This document shows positions 38,701-45,039 of a stretch of 64,000 nt of DNA, piece by piece. Position 1 is the stretch's first letter. Each line of letters starts with the position of its first letter. The stretch is taken from contig CANMFX010000001.1 in the NCBI GenBank assembly GCA_947497315.1, positions 620,001-684,000 on the forward strand, written 5' to 3'. The notes under the pieces were generated by a model. That model was not told where the DNA came from. It worked only from the letters and a program-made list of their open reading frames with translations, and ran no database searches. Made by a program: the position numbers and the translations under genes. This DNA is from an uncultured Sphingomonadaceae bacterium. Lineage in GTDB: Bacteria; Pseudomonadota; Alphaproteobacteria; Sphingomonadales; Sphingomonadaceae.

Positions 38701-41171
38701 TTGTCAATGTGACTGTCAATCCGGTCAATGACGCGCCTGTTGCCGTAGATGATGTGGCGACGACGCCGGAAGATACGCCGATCACGCTCAACGTGCTTAG
38801 CAATGACAGTGATGTTGACGGCGATCCGCTGATCGTGACCGGTGCGACCTCGCCTGATGGTCAGGTGACGATCAATGCCGATGGTACGGTGACCTTCACG
38901 CCTGATCCGGATTTCAATGGCACCACGACGGTGACCTATACGATCAGTGACGGCAATGGCGGTACCGCGACGGCCACTGTGACGCTGACCGTTGACCCGG
39001 TAAATGATCCGCCGGTTGCAACGCCCGATATTGCCCAGACCGATGAAGACACGCCAGTGATAGTTCCCGTCCTCGACAATGATACTGATGTCGATGGCGA
39101 TCCGCTGACCATCACGGCTGCTAGCGCGCCTAACGGTACAGTCGTGATCAATGCCGATGGCACGCTGACCTACACACCGGATCCGGATTTCAACGGCACC
39201 GATACGATCACCTACACCGTTTCTGACGGCAATGGCGGGTTTGCAACCACAACCGCAACGGTCACTGTCAATCCGGTCAATGATGTTCCGGTTGCAGTTG
39301 ATGACACGGTGGCGACACCGGAAGATGCACCGGTCACAATACCGGTGCTGGGCAATGACACCGATGCCGATGGCGATCCGCTGACGGTGACTGAGGCGAC
39401 CTCGCCCAACGGTACGGTGGTGATCAATCCTGATGGTACGATCACCTTCACGCCTGATCCTGATTTCAATGGTCCGACTATGATCACCTATACCGTTAGC
39501 GACGGCAATGGTGGCACCGCGACCGCCACGGTTACCGTCAATGTCACGCCGGTCAACGACCCGCCTGTGGTGACACCCGATGTCGCCGCGACGCCAGAAG
39601 ATACGCCCGTGATCCTGTCACCGCTCGATAATGCGACGGATGTTGATGGCGATCCGCTGGTGATCTCCAGCGCGAGCGCACCCAATGGTACGGTGACGAT
39701 CAATCCCGATGGTACGATCACCTATACGCCCGATCCGAATTTCAACGGCACCGACGTGATCACCTATCAGGTCAGTGACGGCAATGGCGGCTTTACCACA
39801 GCGACAATTACCGTCACCGTCAGTCCCGTCAATGATCCGCCGGTGGCCGCCAATGATATCGCCGATACCGATGAAGAGCGGCCTGTGGTCATTCCGGTGC
39901 TTGCCAATGATGTTGATCTGGACGGCGATCCGCTGACGATAACCAATGTCAGCGCCGCCAACGGTACGGCAGTGATCAACCCGGACGGCACGATCACCTA
40001 CACGCCGAATCTCGACTTTTTCGGAACCGATACAATCACTTACACCATCAGTGATGGCAATGGCGGTACGTCCACGGCAACCGTCGCAGTTACCGTCCGC
40101 AACGTCAATGAAGTGCCGGTCGATGGCGATGAAGAAGTCTTCGGCATTGGTGGTGCAGAAACGATTATCGATGTGCTGGCTAATGGCAGCGATCCTGATG
40201 GTGATCCCTTGAGCGTATTTACCGCCAAGGTTGATGTCGGCACAGTAGTGATCAATCCAGACGGCACGATTTCGCATTTTGCTGATCCGGAATTTCAAGG
40301 TGTCGCGACGATCACCTATATTGTCAGCGATGGACAGGGCGGATTTGTGGAATCCACTGCGACCGTTATCGTCACACAGGCCAATGCCAATGTGAACGAA
40401 TTGCTTGGCAATCCCGGCATCGGTTATCCCGATAGCGAGCGGCTCAATACAACTCTGGATCCGGTTACCGAATTTATCACGACGCCGTTGATCATCGATG
40501 ACTCGGTGAACAGTTTCCGATCGCTCAACAACACGCCGGACTTGGGTGGGGATCGACCGCTTCTCACTGCAGTCAACGGCCTAAGATCGCTGAACGGCAT
40601 GGGTGAGCTGGATGTCGATGGCAATCCGATCAATGATATTGTCCGCCAGCTCGACCATATCCGTGATCTGCGCTTCGGCGCCGACCGTTTGTTCGATCCG
40701 CGCTTCGGTGATTTCCTCGTCGAAGGCCTTACCGGCTTCTCGGTGCGGCAGCTATCGACCGGCAGCGACCAGGTGATGATTGAATCGGTCGTCCGCGATC
40801 GGGTCATCTACATGGAAGTTCGCGATATCGGGGCTGAGAGCGATCCGCGCATCGTCGAATATCAGCTACGCAACCGCGACGGCAGCCCGCTGCCCGGCTG
40901 GATCCGCATGGATGCCCGCGGCTTGGCGATTATCGAACGACCAGTGGACGCGGAAACCGTTCGCTTGATCGTACGGGCGATCCGCGCAGATGGTCAGGTC
41001 ATTGAAATTCCGGTTATCGTTCAGGGCGCAACCGGTGAAATCCAGATTGATGAGGAGCGCGAGCTTTCTCAGAACATGAACGGCGCTGCTCCCTTGGGCA
41101 GTGCCATGGCAATGGCAGATGCCAGTGTCGCAGATGAAACAGCGCAGCTTCTGGCTGCGTTCAAGGCTTAG
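26778..41171 (+). CDS. Giant DUF4347 / tandem Ig-like repeat surface protein (4,797 residues)
   Basis: This probably is an exported adhesin or surface fibre. The N-terminus lacks a Sec signal peptide and carries LEPRMMFDGAA (residues 15-25), resembling the short LEPR-type N-terminal motif of other huge repeat proteins. A DUF4347 domain spans about residues 274-430 with VSHGDEG (His330) and YGCEVG (Cys374). Two beta-rich domains follow to residue 787. Residues 788-4535 are 40 tandem Ig-like modules: 25 cadherin-like copies of about 91 residues (EDTPV...VLANDxDPDGD...PDGTITYTP...ISDGxGGT) and 15 He_PIG-like copies (LPPGLSID...ITGTID). The DPDGD motifs should bind calcium. The last 262 residues form a separate domain. 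I see no RTX nonapeptides. The next gene starts at the base after the stop codon. The frame is intact throughout. Confidence 0.93.
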   Translation: MTKQTRIPQAHLIALEPRMMFDGAAVVTAAATVSTVDVLESAPLAPGITFNDNNNLSDAGVPNIGLAPLAVAVRDFGGSEAGRADLANVNVSLADDPRAFSAGLISAPDDSDNRAAVMLDGETPVQLEAMSFAEADRSANVSMAQTSLMAPVNGDPVAAPIDLVHPVIDVSSTVVAREAIVGQEALGAAPFKNAEISDSAAGTGTGGGLYHDALRPERVTYDIRESGVRPADFRDYFVIDDNDSRSAVRPMFFGFESFGAENDPVEPSAATTGQDYIFIDTNVENYQELAETWAGKGIIVFIDGNSDGVDQIMNALAGADNIGAIHLVSHGDEGVFWLGTTRIDSASVSGALASSLASIGAKLSADGDILIYGCEVGGDAAGQQLMNALAAVTGADIAASIDDTGSILRGGDWTLENRLGSVEAASLVARDWDGLLAPATLRAGAIAVVDGAGNPSFPGAELGAGASATWSNVANVGGQSISLRATVNSVTAGDSVEFFTSGDDFGVFLNSNLVGTASAEITWDVFFTASGAPVNIDIGFTVADIDGVAGDPRSREFITIDTDTLSSFQSANGTNVDFDTSIAGEVTASGTQNQNSEVGSAARFNWLDTNSFTITYNLAPVTTGAFFGHDGDADFNLGSGGTTVSVPRLDLDRNDSTASGSGYQGTYVENAASVGIVDSDVRVTNPDGQVQSASITLTNAQAGDRLLVNGSAATSGTVNGISYTRTDSGIELTGAANSNAYRNALRAITFENTTERPSEVDRNITISFANAALSSNVATSTISVVEINDPPTAVNDATQTTDENTAINNIDVLANDFDGDGDTLSVVSATAPNGTLVINGDGTLNYTPNNGFSGTDTVTYMISDGRGGTSTATFDVTVASVNDPPVPVGSLPPQANVDAAQGIFVSTSQGFSDPDNGFGELSYSATGLPPGLSINANTGAITGTIDNSASQGGSGGVYNIVVTATDPDGESATQSFAWTITNPPPQANNDGGSTNEDTPITVDVLANDQDPDGDAPLTVISASASNGTVVINADGTLTYTPDPDFNGNDQIVYTISDGEGGTDSAVYDMTVVAVNDGPIAVGTLPPQTNVDADSGVSVATAGGFTDVDGPSTNYSASGLPPGLSINANTGEITGTIDNSASQGGTDGVYLVTITATDFQGTPATQTFAWTVTNPGPTATDDTASTDEDTAVTVNVLANDNDPDGDDLTVTAASAANGTVVVNPDGTITYTPNAGFNGTDTITYTISDGEGGTSTATVDVTVAAVNDAPEPVGALPPQTNVDADSGISVATAGGFTDSDDATLTYSVSGLPAGLSIDSATGEITGTIDRSASQGGSNGVYMVIVTATDAGGLSATQEFSWTVTNPAPVAVDDTATTNEDTPVLIDVLPNDGDPDGDPITLIAAAATVGQATVVGNQVNYVPPANFNGTATITYTISDGEGGTATATIEVTVTPVNDAPVGTALPPQDTEDGATISVPVAGNFSDVDGDTLTYSAADLPPGLSIDPDSGVISGTIDNSASQTNGGTYTATITVSDGNGGTTSQTITFNVSNPGPIAVDDSASTDEDVPVVISPLANDSDPDGDDLTITAASALNGNVVINADGTVTYTPNPGFNGTDTITYEISDGEGGTSMAEITVTVADVNDTPTVSGSIGDQTNLDSQYISLPVAGAFSDPDGDTLSFTAIGLPAGLTIDPDTGVISGTIDRSASQVNGGVYSITVTADDGRGGSVSTSFEWTVTNPAPVASNDSITTDEDTDVNIAVLANDVDADGDPPTITEAEAGNGTVTINPDGTLAYSPNANFNGEDTIIYTISDGEGGFSTATVTVTVTPVNDGPTTVGLANQNGEDGADVSIPTAQGFDDIDGDDLTFTASGLPPSLTIDADTGLITGTLDSDSSVNGPFIVTVTATDPSGESVSTTFVYSIQNIPPIAVDDVATTPEDTPVTVAVLANDSDPDGDLLTITAASSQDGTVVVNADGTLTFTPAENFNGEALVTYTVSDGQGGVATATLTVDVVAVNDAPESLPIPDVTNEDNQSVSVDTSSFFSDLDGDTLTFDVTGLPAGLSIDPATGIISGTIDRNASQAGGGVYSVTVTGTDPDGLTTSQTFTWTVTNPAPTAVNDSATTDEDMPVDITVLTNDTDPDGDPLTVTMATALNGTVTINADGTLTYVPDANFNGSDTITYVISDGNGGTSTAAVDVTVNPVNDGPVAVDDVATTNEDTPVTIGVLGNDTDIDGDPLTVTDATSPDGTVVINPDGTITFTPNPDFNGPTTITYTISDGNGGTSTATVTVTVDAVNDPPVANMDNATTDEDTPVDIAVLANDTDVDGDPLNVTAADAPNGTVTINPDGTVTYVPDPDFNGTDTITYTISDGQGGFATSTVEVTVNAVNDAPVATPIAPQNDNDADIIAVDISGNFSDVDGDSLTFTATGLPPGLSIDADGNITGTIDPDASQGGPGSDGIYSVTVTADDGNGGTVDQTFIWEVNNPAPAAADDTATTDEDTPVVIAVLANDTDPDGDDLSVTSATASNGLVTINPDGTITYTPNPDFNGTDTITYTISDGEGGTSTAMVEVTVTPVNDAPVVDSPLPNVTGVDDETVSIPTAGNFSDVDGNTLTFSAAGLPAGLSIDPDSGEITGTIDNQASQVNGGVYTVTVTADDGNGGMVSTNFTYTVTNPAPTATNDTATTDEDTPVIIDVLANDNDPDGDDLTVTVATAPNGTVVINPDGTITYTPNQDFNGTDTITYTISDGNGGTSTATVEVTVAPVNDAPEVDIPIANLNNEDADVISVDISDKFSDLDGDVLTFTATGLPAGLSIDTNGVITGTIDPDASQVNGGVYTVTITADDGNGGTVDGSFTWTITNPAPTAANDTATTDEDTPSAPIAVLANDNDPDGDSLTVVSATAPNGTVVINPDGTLVYTPAENFNGTDIITYQISDGNGGTSTATVEVTVTPVNDAPTADPPLNNQTNDDADMVSVDVSGSFEDLDGDTLTFTAAGLPAGLSIDANGLITGTIDPDASQVNGGVYTVTVTADDSNGGTVDSVFTWTVNNPPPVAVNDGPFSVIEDTPLDIDVLVNDFDPDGDMLTVISADSSNGTIVIGADGTLTYQPDPDFNGTDTIVYTISDGNGGTSTATVDVTVIAVNDAPETVGLPDLFDSNNEVISVTLGSAFSDVDDATLTYNVTGLPTGLTFDPATGQVTGTTGATASSDVPNGEYTVTVIAADAAGLNVSTTFTWTITNEPPRAINDNFVGTEDTLINLDVLANDTDPDGDPGTPIVIVSAIATNGTAVILADGTIDFTPDLDFNGTATVTYTIEDANGEFATAVATIVIDPVNDAPDGTIIPDRDSQDGDVVSVDFGSLFSDPEGDTLTFSASNLPAGLSIDMMTGEITGTIDPDASQVNGGVYQVEVTASDGDLETTQSFIWTITNPGPTANTDTASTTEDTPTAPIDVLANDNDPDGDTLTVTTASADNGAVVINADGTLTYTPDANFNGTDTITYVISDGQGGNSTSTVTVTVSAENDDPTVTPLAALGNADADVIAIDVSGSFDDLDGDMLTFTETGLPPGLSIDAAGNITGTIDPSASQGGPNGDGIYSVTVTADDSNGGTVSSTFSWTVTNPPPVASDDGPIAVTEDTPLDIDVLANDNDPDGDTLTVTLATAGNGTVTINPDGTLNYVPDADYNGPDTITYTISDGNGGTSTATVEINVGAVNDDPVASPIAPRNDVDSAIISTSVAANFSDVDGDGLTFTASGLPAGLSIDPNGLITGTIDSGASQVNGGVYTVTVTADDGNGGTVDQSFTWTITNPPPVAVNDSASTSEDLPVNIPVLANDSDPDGDMLTVTTASAANGTVVIQPDGTIDYTPNQDFNGTDTITYTISDGNGGTSTATVTVTVGAVNDPPVAVDDATVTDEETPVTIPVLANDSDVDGDPLTVTSASAPNGTVVINADGTVTYTPDPDFNGSDTITYVISDGQGGTDTAIVNVTVNPVNDAPVAVDDVATTPEDTPITLNVLSNDSDVDGDPLIVTGATSPDGQVTINADGTVTFTPDPDFNGTTTVTYTISDGNGGTATATVTLTVDPVNDPPVATPDIAQTDEDTPVIVPVLDNDTDVDGDPLTITAASAPNGTVVINADGTLTYTPDPDFNGTDTITYTVSDGNGGFATTTATVTVNPVNDVPVAVDDTVATPEDAPVTIPVLGNDTDADGDPLTVTEATSPNGTVVINPDGTITFTPDPDFNGPTMITYTVSDGNGGTATATVTVNVTPVNDPPVVTPDVAATPEDTPVILSPLDNATDVDGDPLVISSASAPNGTVTINPDGTITYTPDPNFNGTDVITYQVSDGNGGFTTATITVTVSPVNDPPVAANDIADTDEERPVVIPVLANDVDLDGDPLTITNVSAANGTAVINPDGTITYTPNLDFFGTDTITYTISDGNGGTSTATVAVTVRNVNEVPVDGDEEVFGIGGAETIIDVLANGSDPDGDPLSVFTAKVDVGTVVINPDGTISHFADPEFQGVATITYIVSDGQGGFVESTATVIVTQANANVNELLGNPGIGYPDSERLNTTLDPVTEFITTPLIIDDSVNSFRSLNNTPDLGGDRPLLTAVNGLRSLNGMGELDVDGNPINDIVRQLDHIRDLRFGADRLFDPRFGDFLVEGLTGFSVRQLSTGSDQVMIESVVRDRVIYMEVRDIGAESDPRIVEYQLRNRDGSPLPGWIRMDARGLAIIERPVDAETVRLIVRAIRADGQVIEIPVIVQGATGEIQIDEERELSQNMNGAAPLGSAMAMADASVADETAQLLAAFKA
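29139..40382 (+). repeat. Coding tandem array of 40 Ig-like modules
   Basis: The array is built from two module types that alternate: cadherin-like (C) and He_PIG-like (P). Reading by eye, the order is seven CP pairs, then two C modules, then eight CP pairs, then eight C modules to the end. The all-C runs lie at about 33108-33929 (C modules 8-10, the last followed by P) and 38181-40382. Unit DNA length is about 270-300 bases. Many units share near-identical DNA, such as the repeated segments encoding ITYTISDGNGG. Such DNA is prone to copy-number change and to assembly collapse. Confidence 0.9.
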
Positions 41172-42680
41172 ATGGGAAAGCAGAATATGCACATGAAACA
41201 CACTCTGAGTATTTCGGCGCTGGCTTTGCTGGCTGGTTGTGCGGTGAACCCCAAACCGCTTACACCATCACAAATTGATACCACGGCGCGCGAAAATATT
41301 GTTGCGGTGGATGCCGATCAGGAACCGGTGACCGCTCCGATCAACCTCTATGAGGCGATGGCCCGGGCGCTGAAATATAATCTCGACTACAAGGTCGAGT
41401 TGATGGAAGAGGCGCTCAAGCTGCGCGAGCTGAACGTGTCGCGCTATGACATGTTGCCGCAACTGGTTGCCAATGCGGGCTATGCCGGACGGAATAATTT
41501 TTCGGGCGCCAGCTCACTTTCCCTGATTACCCGGCGCCAGTCGCTTGAACCGTCAACCTCGGCCGAGCGGGATATTTTTACCGCCGACCTGTCGCTCAGC
41601 TGGGATGTGCTTGACTTTGGCCTGTCCTATGTCCGTGCTCAACAGAAAGCGGATGAATTTCTGATCTCCCAGGAGCGCCGGCGCAAGGTCGCCAACCGGA
41701 TCATCGAAGATGTCCGCACCTCCTATTGGCGTGCGGTCAGTGCCGAGCGGTTGCTGACCAAGCTGAAAGAGCTGGAAAGCAATGTCAGCACCACGCTCGA
41801 CAATAGCGAAAGATTAGCGGAGCGCCGCCTGTCTGCTCCGCTTACCGCGCTGACCTACCAGCGGGAACTGGTCCAGATTCAGGCGGAAATCCGCAAGCTG
41901 CAGCGCGAACTAGTGGTGGCCAAGGCACAGTTGGCCGCCCTGATGAACCTGCGTCCAGGCACGAAATTTGCGCTGGTCCTGCCGGACCGGACAGAGACTT
42001 TGCCCGCTGTCCAATATACGGGCGAGGACATGATGATGACCGCGCTGAAAAATCGCGCCGAACTGCGTGAGGTTAGCTATCGTCAGCGGATTAATGCCAA
42101 GGAACTGGACGCGACGCTCTTATCCGCTCTCCCCAGTTTCCGCGGCATATTGGGCGTGAATGTCGATTCCAATGACTTCCTGTTCAACAATAATTGGTTC
42201 CAATATGGTGCGCAAGCCAGCTGGAACGTGCTCAACCTGTTCAAGCTCGGCCCCAAGAAAAAGGCGGTGCGGGCGCAGGATGACCTGTTGCGGCAACGCG
42301 AACTGGCGCTGACCATGGCGGTGATGACGCAGGTCCACGTATCGCGGGCGCGCTTTGGCCATTTGCAGGAAGAGCTGCAAACCGCTGAGCATCAGCACCG
42401 GGTGCAGGACAAGATCCTCTATCAGATCCGTGCGGGCCACAAGGCAGGCGCGATGAGCCAGCAAACCTTGCTGCGTGAGGAAATGAACACGCTGGTGGCT
42501 GAGGTCAAATATGATATAGCTTATGCAGAGGCACAAAATGCCTATGCCAATCTCTTTGCCTCAATGGGCATTGATGATTTTGCCCCAGACCTGACAGGCC
42601 GTGAGGATGTCAGCACATTGACCACTTCTCTCGCGACGCTTTGGCAGGAACGCGAAGCTGCGATGACGCTGGACCAATAG
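41172..42680 (+). CDS. TolC-type outer membrane efflux lipoprotein
   Basis: This outer membrane channel subunit should form the exit duct of the export machine. The lipobox LLAGC places the lipidated cysteine at residue 23, like NodT/OprM-type members. The rest is long helical repeats with the TolC pattern: ALKYNLDYKVELMEEALKLRELN early, DLSLSWDVLDFGLSYVRAQQ in the middle, then a second homologous half (GAQASWNVLNLFKLGPKKK). The ATG at 41172 directly follows the giant gene stop. GGAAAG at 41175 would better serve the in-frame ATG at 41187, giving a shorter signal sequence. It is followed nine bases later by the adaptor gene. Confidence 0.93.
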   Translation: MGKQNMHMKHTLSISALALLAGCAVNPKPLTPSQIDTTARENIVAVDADQEPVTAPINLYEAMARALKYNLDYKVELMEEALKLRELNVSRYDMLPQLVANAGYAGRNNFSGASSLSLITRRQSLEPSTSAERDIFTADLSLSWDVLDFGLSYVRAQQKADEFLISQERRRKVANRIIEDVRTSYWRAVSAERLLTKLKELESNVSTTLDNSERLAERRLSAPLTALTYQRELVQIQAEIRKLQRELVVAKAQLAALMNLRPGTKFALVLPDRTETLPAVQYTGEDMMMTALKNRAELREVSYRQRINAKELDATLLSALPSFRGILGVNVDSNDFLFNNNWFQYGAQASWNVLNLFKLGPKKKAVRAQDDLLRQRELALTMAVMTQVHVSRARFGHLQEELQTAEHQHRVQDKILYQIRAGHKAGAMSQQTLLREEMNTLVAEVKYDIAYAEAQNAYANLFASMGIDDFAPDLTGREDVSTLTTSLATLWQEREAAMTLDQ

Positions 42681-42689
42681 GAAACCCTG

Positions 42690-43664
42690 ATGAGTGAAGA
42701 AACCGGAGATGGTACTCCGGACATAGAAGAAAAATCAAAGGCTCCATGGCTTTGGGGCGGCGGCATTGCGCTGGCTGCGATCATAGGTGTGGGCATTGCC
42801 AGCAGCGGTGATGGCCCCAATTGGTCAAGCAATGAAGCGGCAATGAGCGCCACGGAAGAACAAGCGGCAGAAACCGCTGAAGCCGAGGTGAAAAAGCCGG
42901 AACCTAAGCCTGATCCCGACGTACGCGGAGTGATCAAGCCCAAGCAGGAATCGACCGTTGCATCGCGAATGACCGCACGGATTACGTCCATGCCTTTTGG
43001 CAAAGGACAGAGTTTCCGCAGAGGCGCGCTGCTTGCGAAATTTGATTGCTCAGCCATTCGGGCGGAGCTGAAAGCTGCGCAAGCGGCGGCCAATGCCTAT
43101 AATGTCACTTACAAAACCAATGTCGAGCTCGACCAGTATGAAGCGATTGGCAAGAATGAGGTTGCCGTGGCGAAAGCCAATCTCGGTAAGGCCAATGCCG
43201 AGGCCAATGCGATCAAGGCGAACCTGACTGATTGTGCTGTCTATGCGCCGTTTTCCGGCACAGTTGTTGAAGAAATTGCGGGTCGCGGAGAGATTGCGGC
43301 AAGCGGGCAGCCGTTGCTGACGATTCAGAGCGGCGGAGATCTAGAGGTAGAGCTGATTGTACCGAGCAACTGGCTCACATGGCTGCGTCCAGGCGCCGAC
43401 TTCACCTTCACAATTGACGAAACCGGTGCGGATGTGACGGGTCAGATTACCCGGCTGGGCGCGTCGGTCGACCCAGTAAGCAAGACCATTCGCGTCACCG
43501 GCAATGTCGATAAAACCGAAAGCCTGGTCCTGCCGGGGATGAGCGGTACCGGCGTGTTTGTGAAGCCGTCGGAAAGACCGGCGCAGAGTGCAGCGGAAAA
43601 AACAACATCTGGTGCCCAGAGCAAATCAGAAGCAGCAAAAGCCGATGGCCGCCAGCCCTCCTGA
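42690..43664 (+). CDS. HlyD/RND-type periplasmic adaptor (membrane fusion protein)
   Basis: The 324-residue protein has a cytoplasmic N-terminus and one transmembrane segment (WLWGGGIALAAIIGVGIA). An acidic linker follows, then the adaptor core: a lipoyl half-motif (ESTVASRMTARITSMPFGKGQSFRRG), a helical hairpin of about 60 residues, the second lipoyl half (CAVYAPFSGTVVEEIAG) and a beta-barrel domain. Such proteins bridge an inner membrane component and a TolC channel. The C-terminal 30 residues are low-complexity and polar. It overlaps the next gene by 20 bases. No RND or ABC pump is encoded beside it. Confidence 0.92.
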   Translation: MSEETGDGTPDIEEKSKAPWLWGGGIALAAIIGVGIASSGDGPNWSSNEAAMSATEEQAAETAEAEVKKPEPKPDPDVRGVIKPKQESTVASRMTARITSMPFGKGQSFRRGALLAKFDCSAIRAELKAAQAAANAYNVTYKTNVELDQYEAIGKNEVAVAKANLGKANAEANAIKANLTDCAVYAPFSGTVVEEIAGRGEIAASGQPLLTIQSGGDLEVELIVPSNWLTWLRPGADFTFTIDETGADVTGQITRLGASVDPVSKTIRVTGNVDKTESLVLPGMSGTGVFVKPSERPAQSAAEKTTSGAQSKSEAAKADGRQPS

Positions 43665-45039
43665 TTCTGACCCCGCACCTATTGCAATATTGCCCGTAGC
43701 CGCCGGGGGAACACCCTTGTCGGGCGATGCCAATATGCTCGCCAGCCTATTGCAATTTGAGGCCGAGATTCGCCGCCAGCCGGGCGTCGCTGAACTCCAC
43801 TATCATGTCGCCAATGAAATGCGCCGCATCCTGCCCTATGAGCAGATGTTTATCGCGCGCCAGCCGCGCATTGGCGATGACTTTCACATTGTCTGTGCCT
43901 CCAGCATTTCATCGGTGGACCGCAATGCGCCGCTGATTCAGGCGATGGAAAAGCTGATTGCGAAACTGGCAAAAAATGACGGGCTGGACCGCCCGCATGA
44001 TTTCACCATTGGGGCGATGAGCGAAGATCCGGCACTGGCGGAATATCCTTATGGCGAATGCCGCTGGCAGCCTTTGTTCGACAGCGAGGAAAAGGTGTTT
44101 GGCGGGCTGCTTGTGATGCGCGAGGCGCCGTTTCGCGAAGGCGAAGGCTATCGGCTGACACGGCTTTCCGAAACCGTATCGCATAGCTGGCGCGCGCTGA
44201 CCGGAGACAAGCCGGTCAAGCGCATTGGCCGCTTTGGCCGCAAAGAGAAAATCGGCGTCATGGTCGCGCTGTTGGTGATCGCGCTCTTCCCGGTACGTAT
44301 GACCGCCTTGGCACCTGTCGAAGTGGTCGCGGCACGTCCGTTCATGGTTGCGGCCCCGTTTTCCGGTGTCATTTCGCGCGTCCATGTGGCTCCCAATGCA
44401 GCCGTCGAGGAAGGCGCATTGCTGGTGTCTTTTGATGATGTGAAGCTGTCCAATGAACTGAAACTCGCGCAGGAAAAACTGGCTGTCGCCAAGGCGCGGG
44501 TTGACCGTTCAACCAGCACGGCCTTTGGCGAGGATGACGAAACCCGCGAGATCGCCACCTTGCGCGCGGAATATGAGCTGGCTCAGGCCGACTATAATTT
44601 CGCCAATGATGTGATGGAGCTTTCCCAGATAAAGGCGCCGCGGGCCGGCATGGCGATTTACAGTGACCGCCGCGACTGGGAAGGGCGCGCGGTCAATGTC
44701 GGCGATCCGATCTTGCAGGTGGCCGACCCGGGCCAGATCGCGCTGCGCATCGATTTGCCCGCCGCCGAACAGATGGCGCTCGAACGCGGATCGCGCGTGA
44801 AAGTCTGGCTGGATGCGCAGCCGCTCTGGGCGATTGAAGGCAAGGTGGAACATGCCAGCTATCAGGCGCGGCAGACCGCGGAAGGCATTTTGGCCTTTGC
44901 GGTCACCGCCAAGCCGACTTCGGACAATCCGCGTATCGGTTCGCGCGGCACGGCCAAGCTTTATGGCGAGTGGGTGCCGCTCATCTATTCGTTGCTCAAG
45001 CGCCCGATAGCGAGCTTTAGACAAACCATCGGCCTATGA
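43645..45039 (+). CDS. GAF-like domain fused to an HlyD-type adaptor
   Basis: The first 190 residues or so look cytoplasmic and resemble a GAF sensor domain (FEAEIRRQPGVAELHYHVANEM, then FGGLLVMREAPF near the end of the fold). A transmembrane segment (GVMVALLVIALFPV) follows. The periplasmic part is an HlyD-type adaptor: MVAAPFSGVISRVHVAPNAAVEEG, a coiled-coil hairpin (LKLAQEKLAVAKARV), IKAPRAGMAIYSDR, and a barrel domain. The ATG at 43645 is chosen; the frame is open from 43588 inside the previous gene. It overlaps the next gene by ATGA. If the GAF reading is right, export could be gated by a small ligand or by another protein. The GAF call is from pattern only. Confidence 0.85.
   Translation: MAASPPDSDPAPIAILPVAAGGTPLSGDANMLASLLQFEAEIRRQPGVAELHYHVANEMRRILPYEQMFIARQPRIGDDFHIVCASSISSVDRNAPLIQAMEKLIAKLAKNDGLDRPHDFTIGAMSEDPALAEYPYGECRWQPLFDSEEKVFGGLLVMREAPFREGEGYRLTRLSETVSHSWRALTGDKPVKRIGRFGRKEKIGVMVALLVIALFPVRMTALAPVEVVAARPFMVAAPFSGVISRVHVAPNAAVEEGALLVSFDDVKLSNELKLAQEKLAVAKARVDRSTSTAFGEDDETREIATLRAEYELAQADYNFANDVMELSQIKAPRAGMAIYSDRRDWEGRAVNVGDPILQVADPGQIALRIDLPAAEQMALERGSRVKVWLDAQPLWAIEGKVEHASYQARQTAEGILAFAVTAKPTSDNPRIGSRGTAKLYGEWVPLIYSLLKRPIASFRQTIGL

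Noticed and set aside
29139-40382. Classical RTX adhesin secreted by type I secretion
   Set aside because: No GGxGxDxxx nonapeptide repeats are seen; the repeats are cadherin-like and He_PIG-like Ig modules. No ABC transporter accompanies the gene.
29139-40382. CRISPR-like periodic repeats
   Set aside because: The periodicity is about 270-300 bases, keeps the reading frame and varies mainly at third codon positions; it encodes protein modules.
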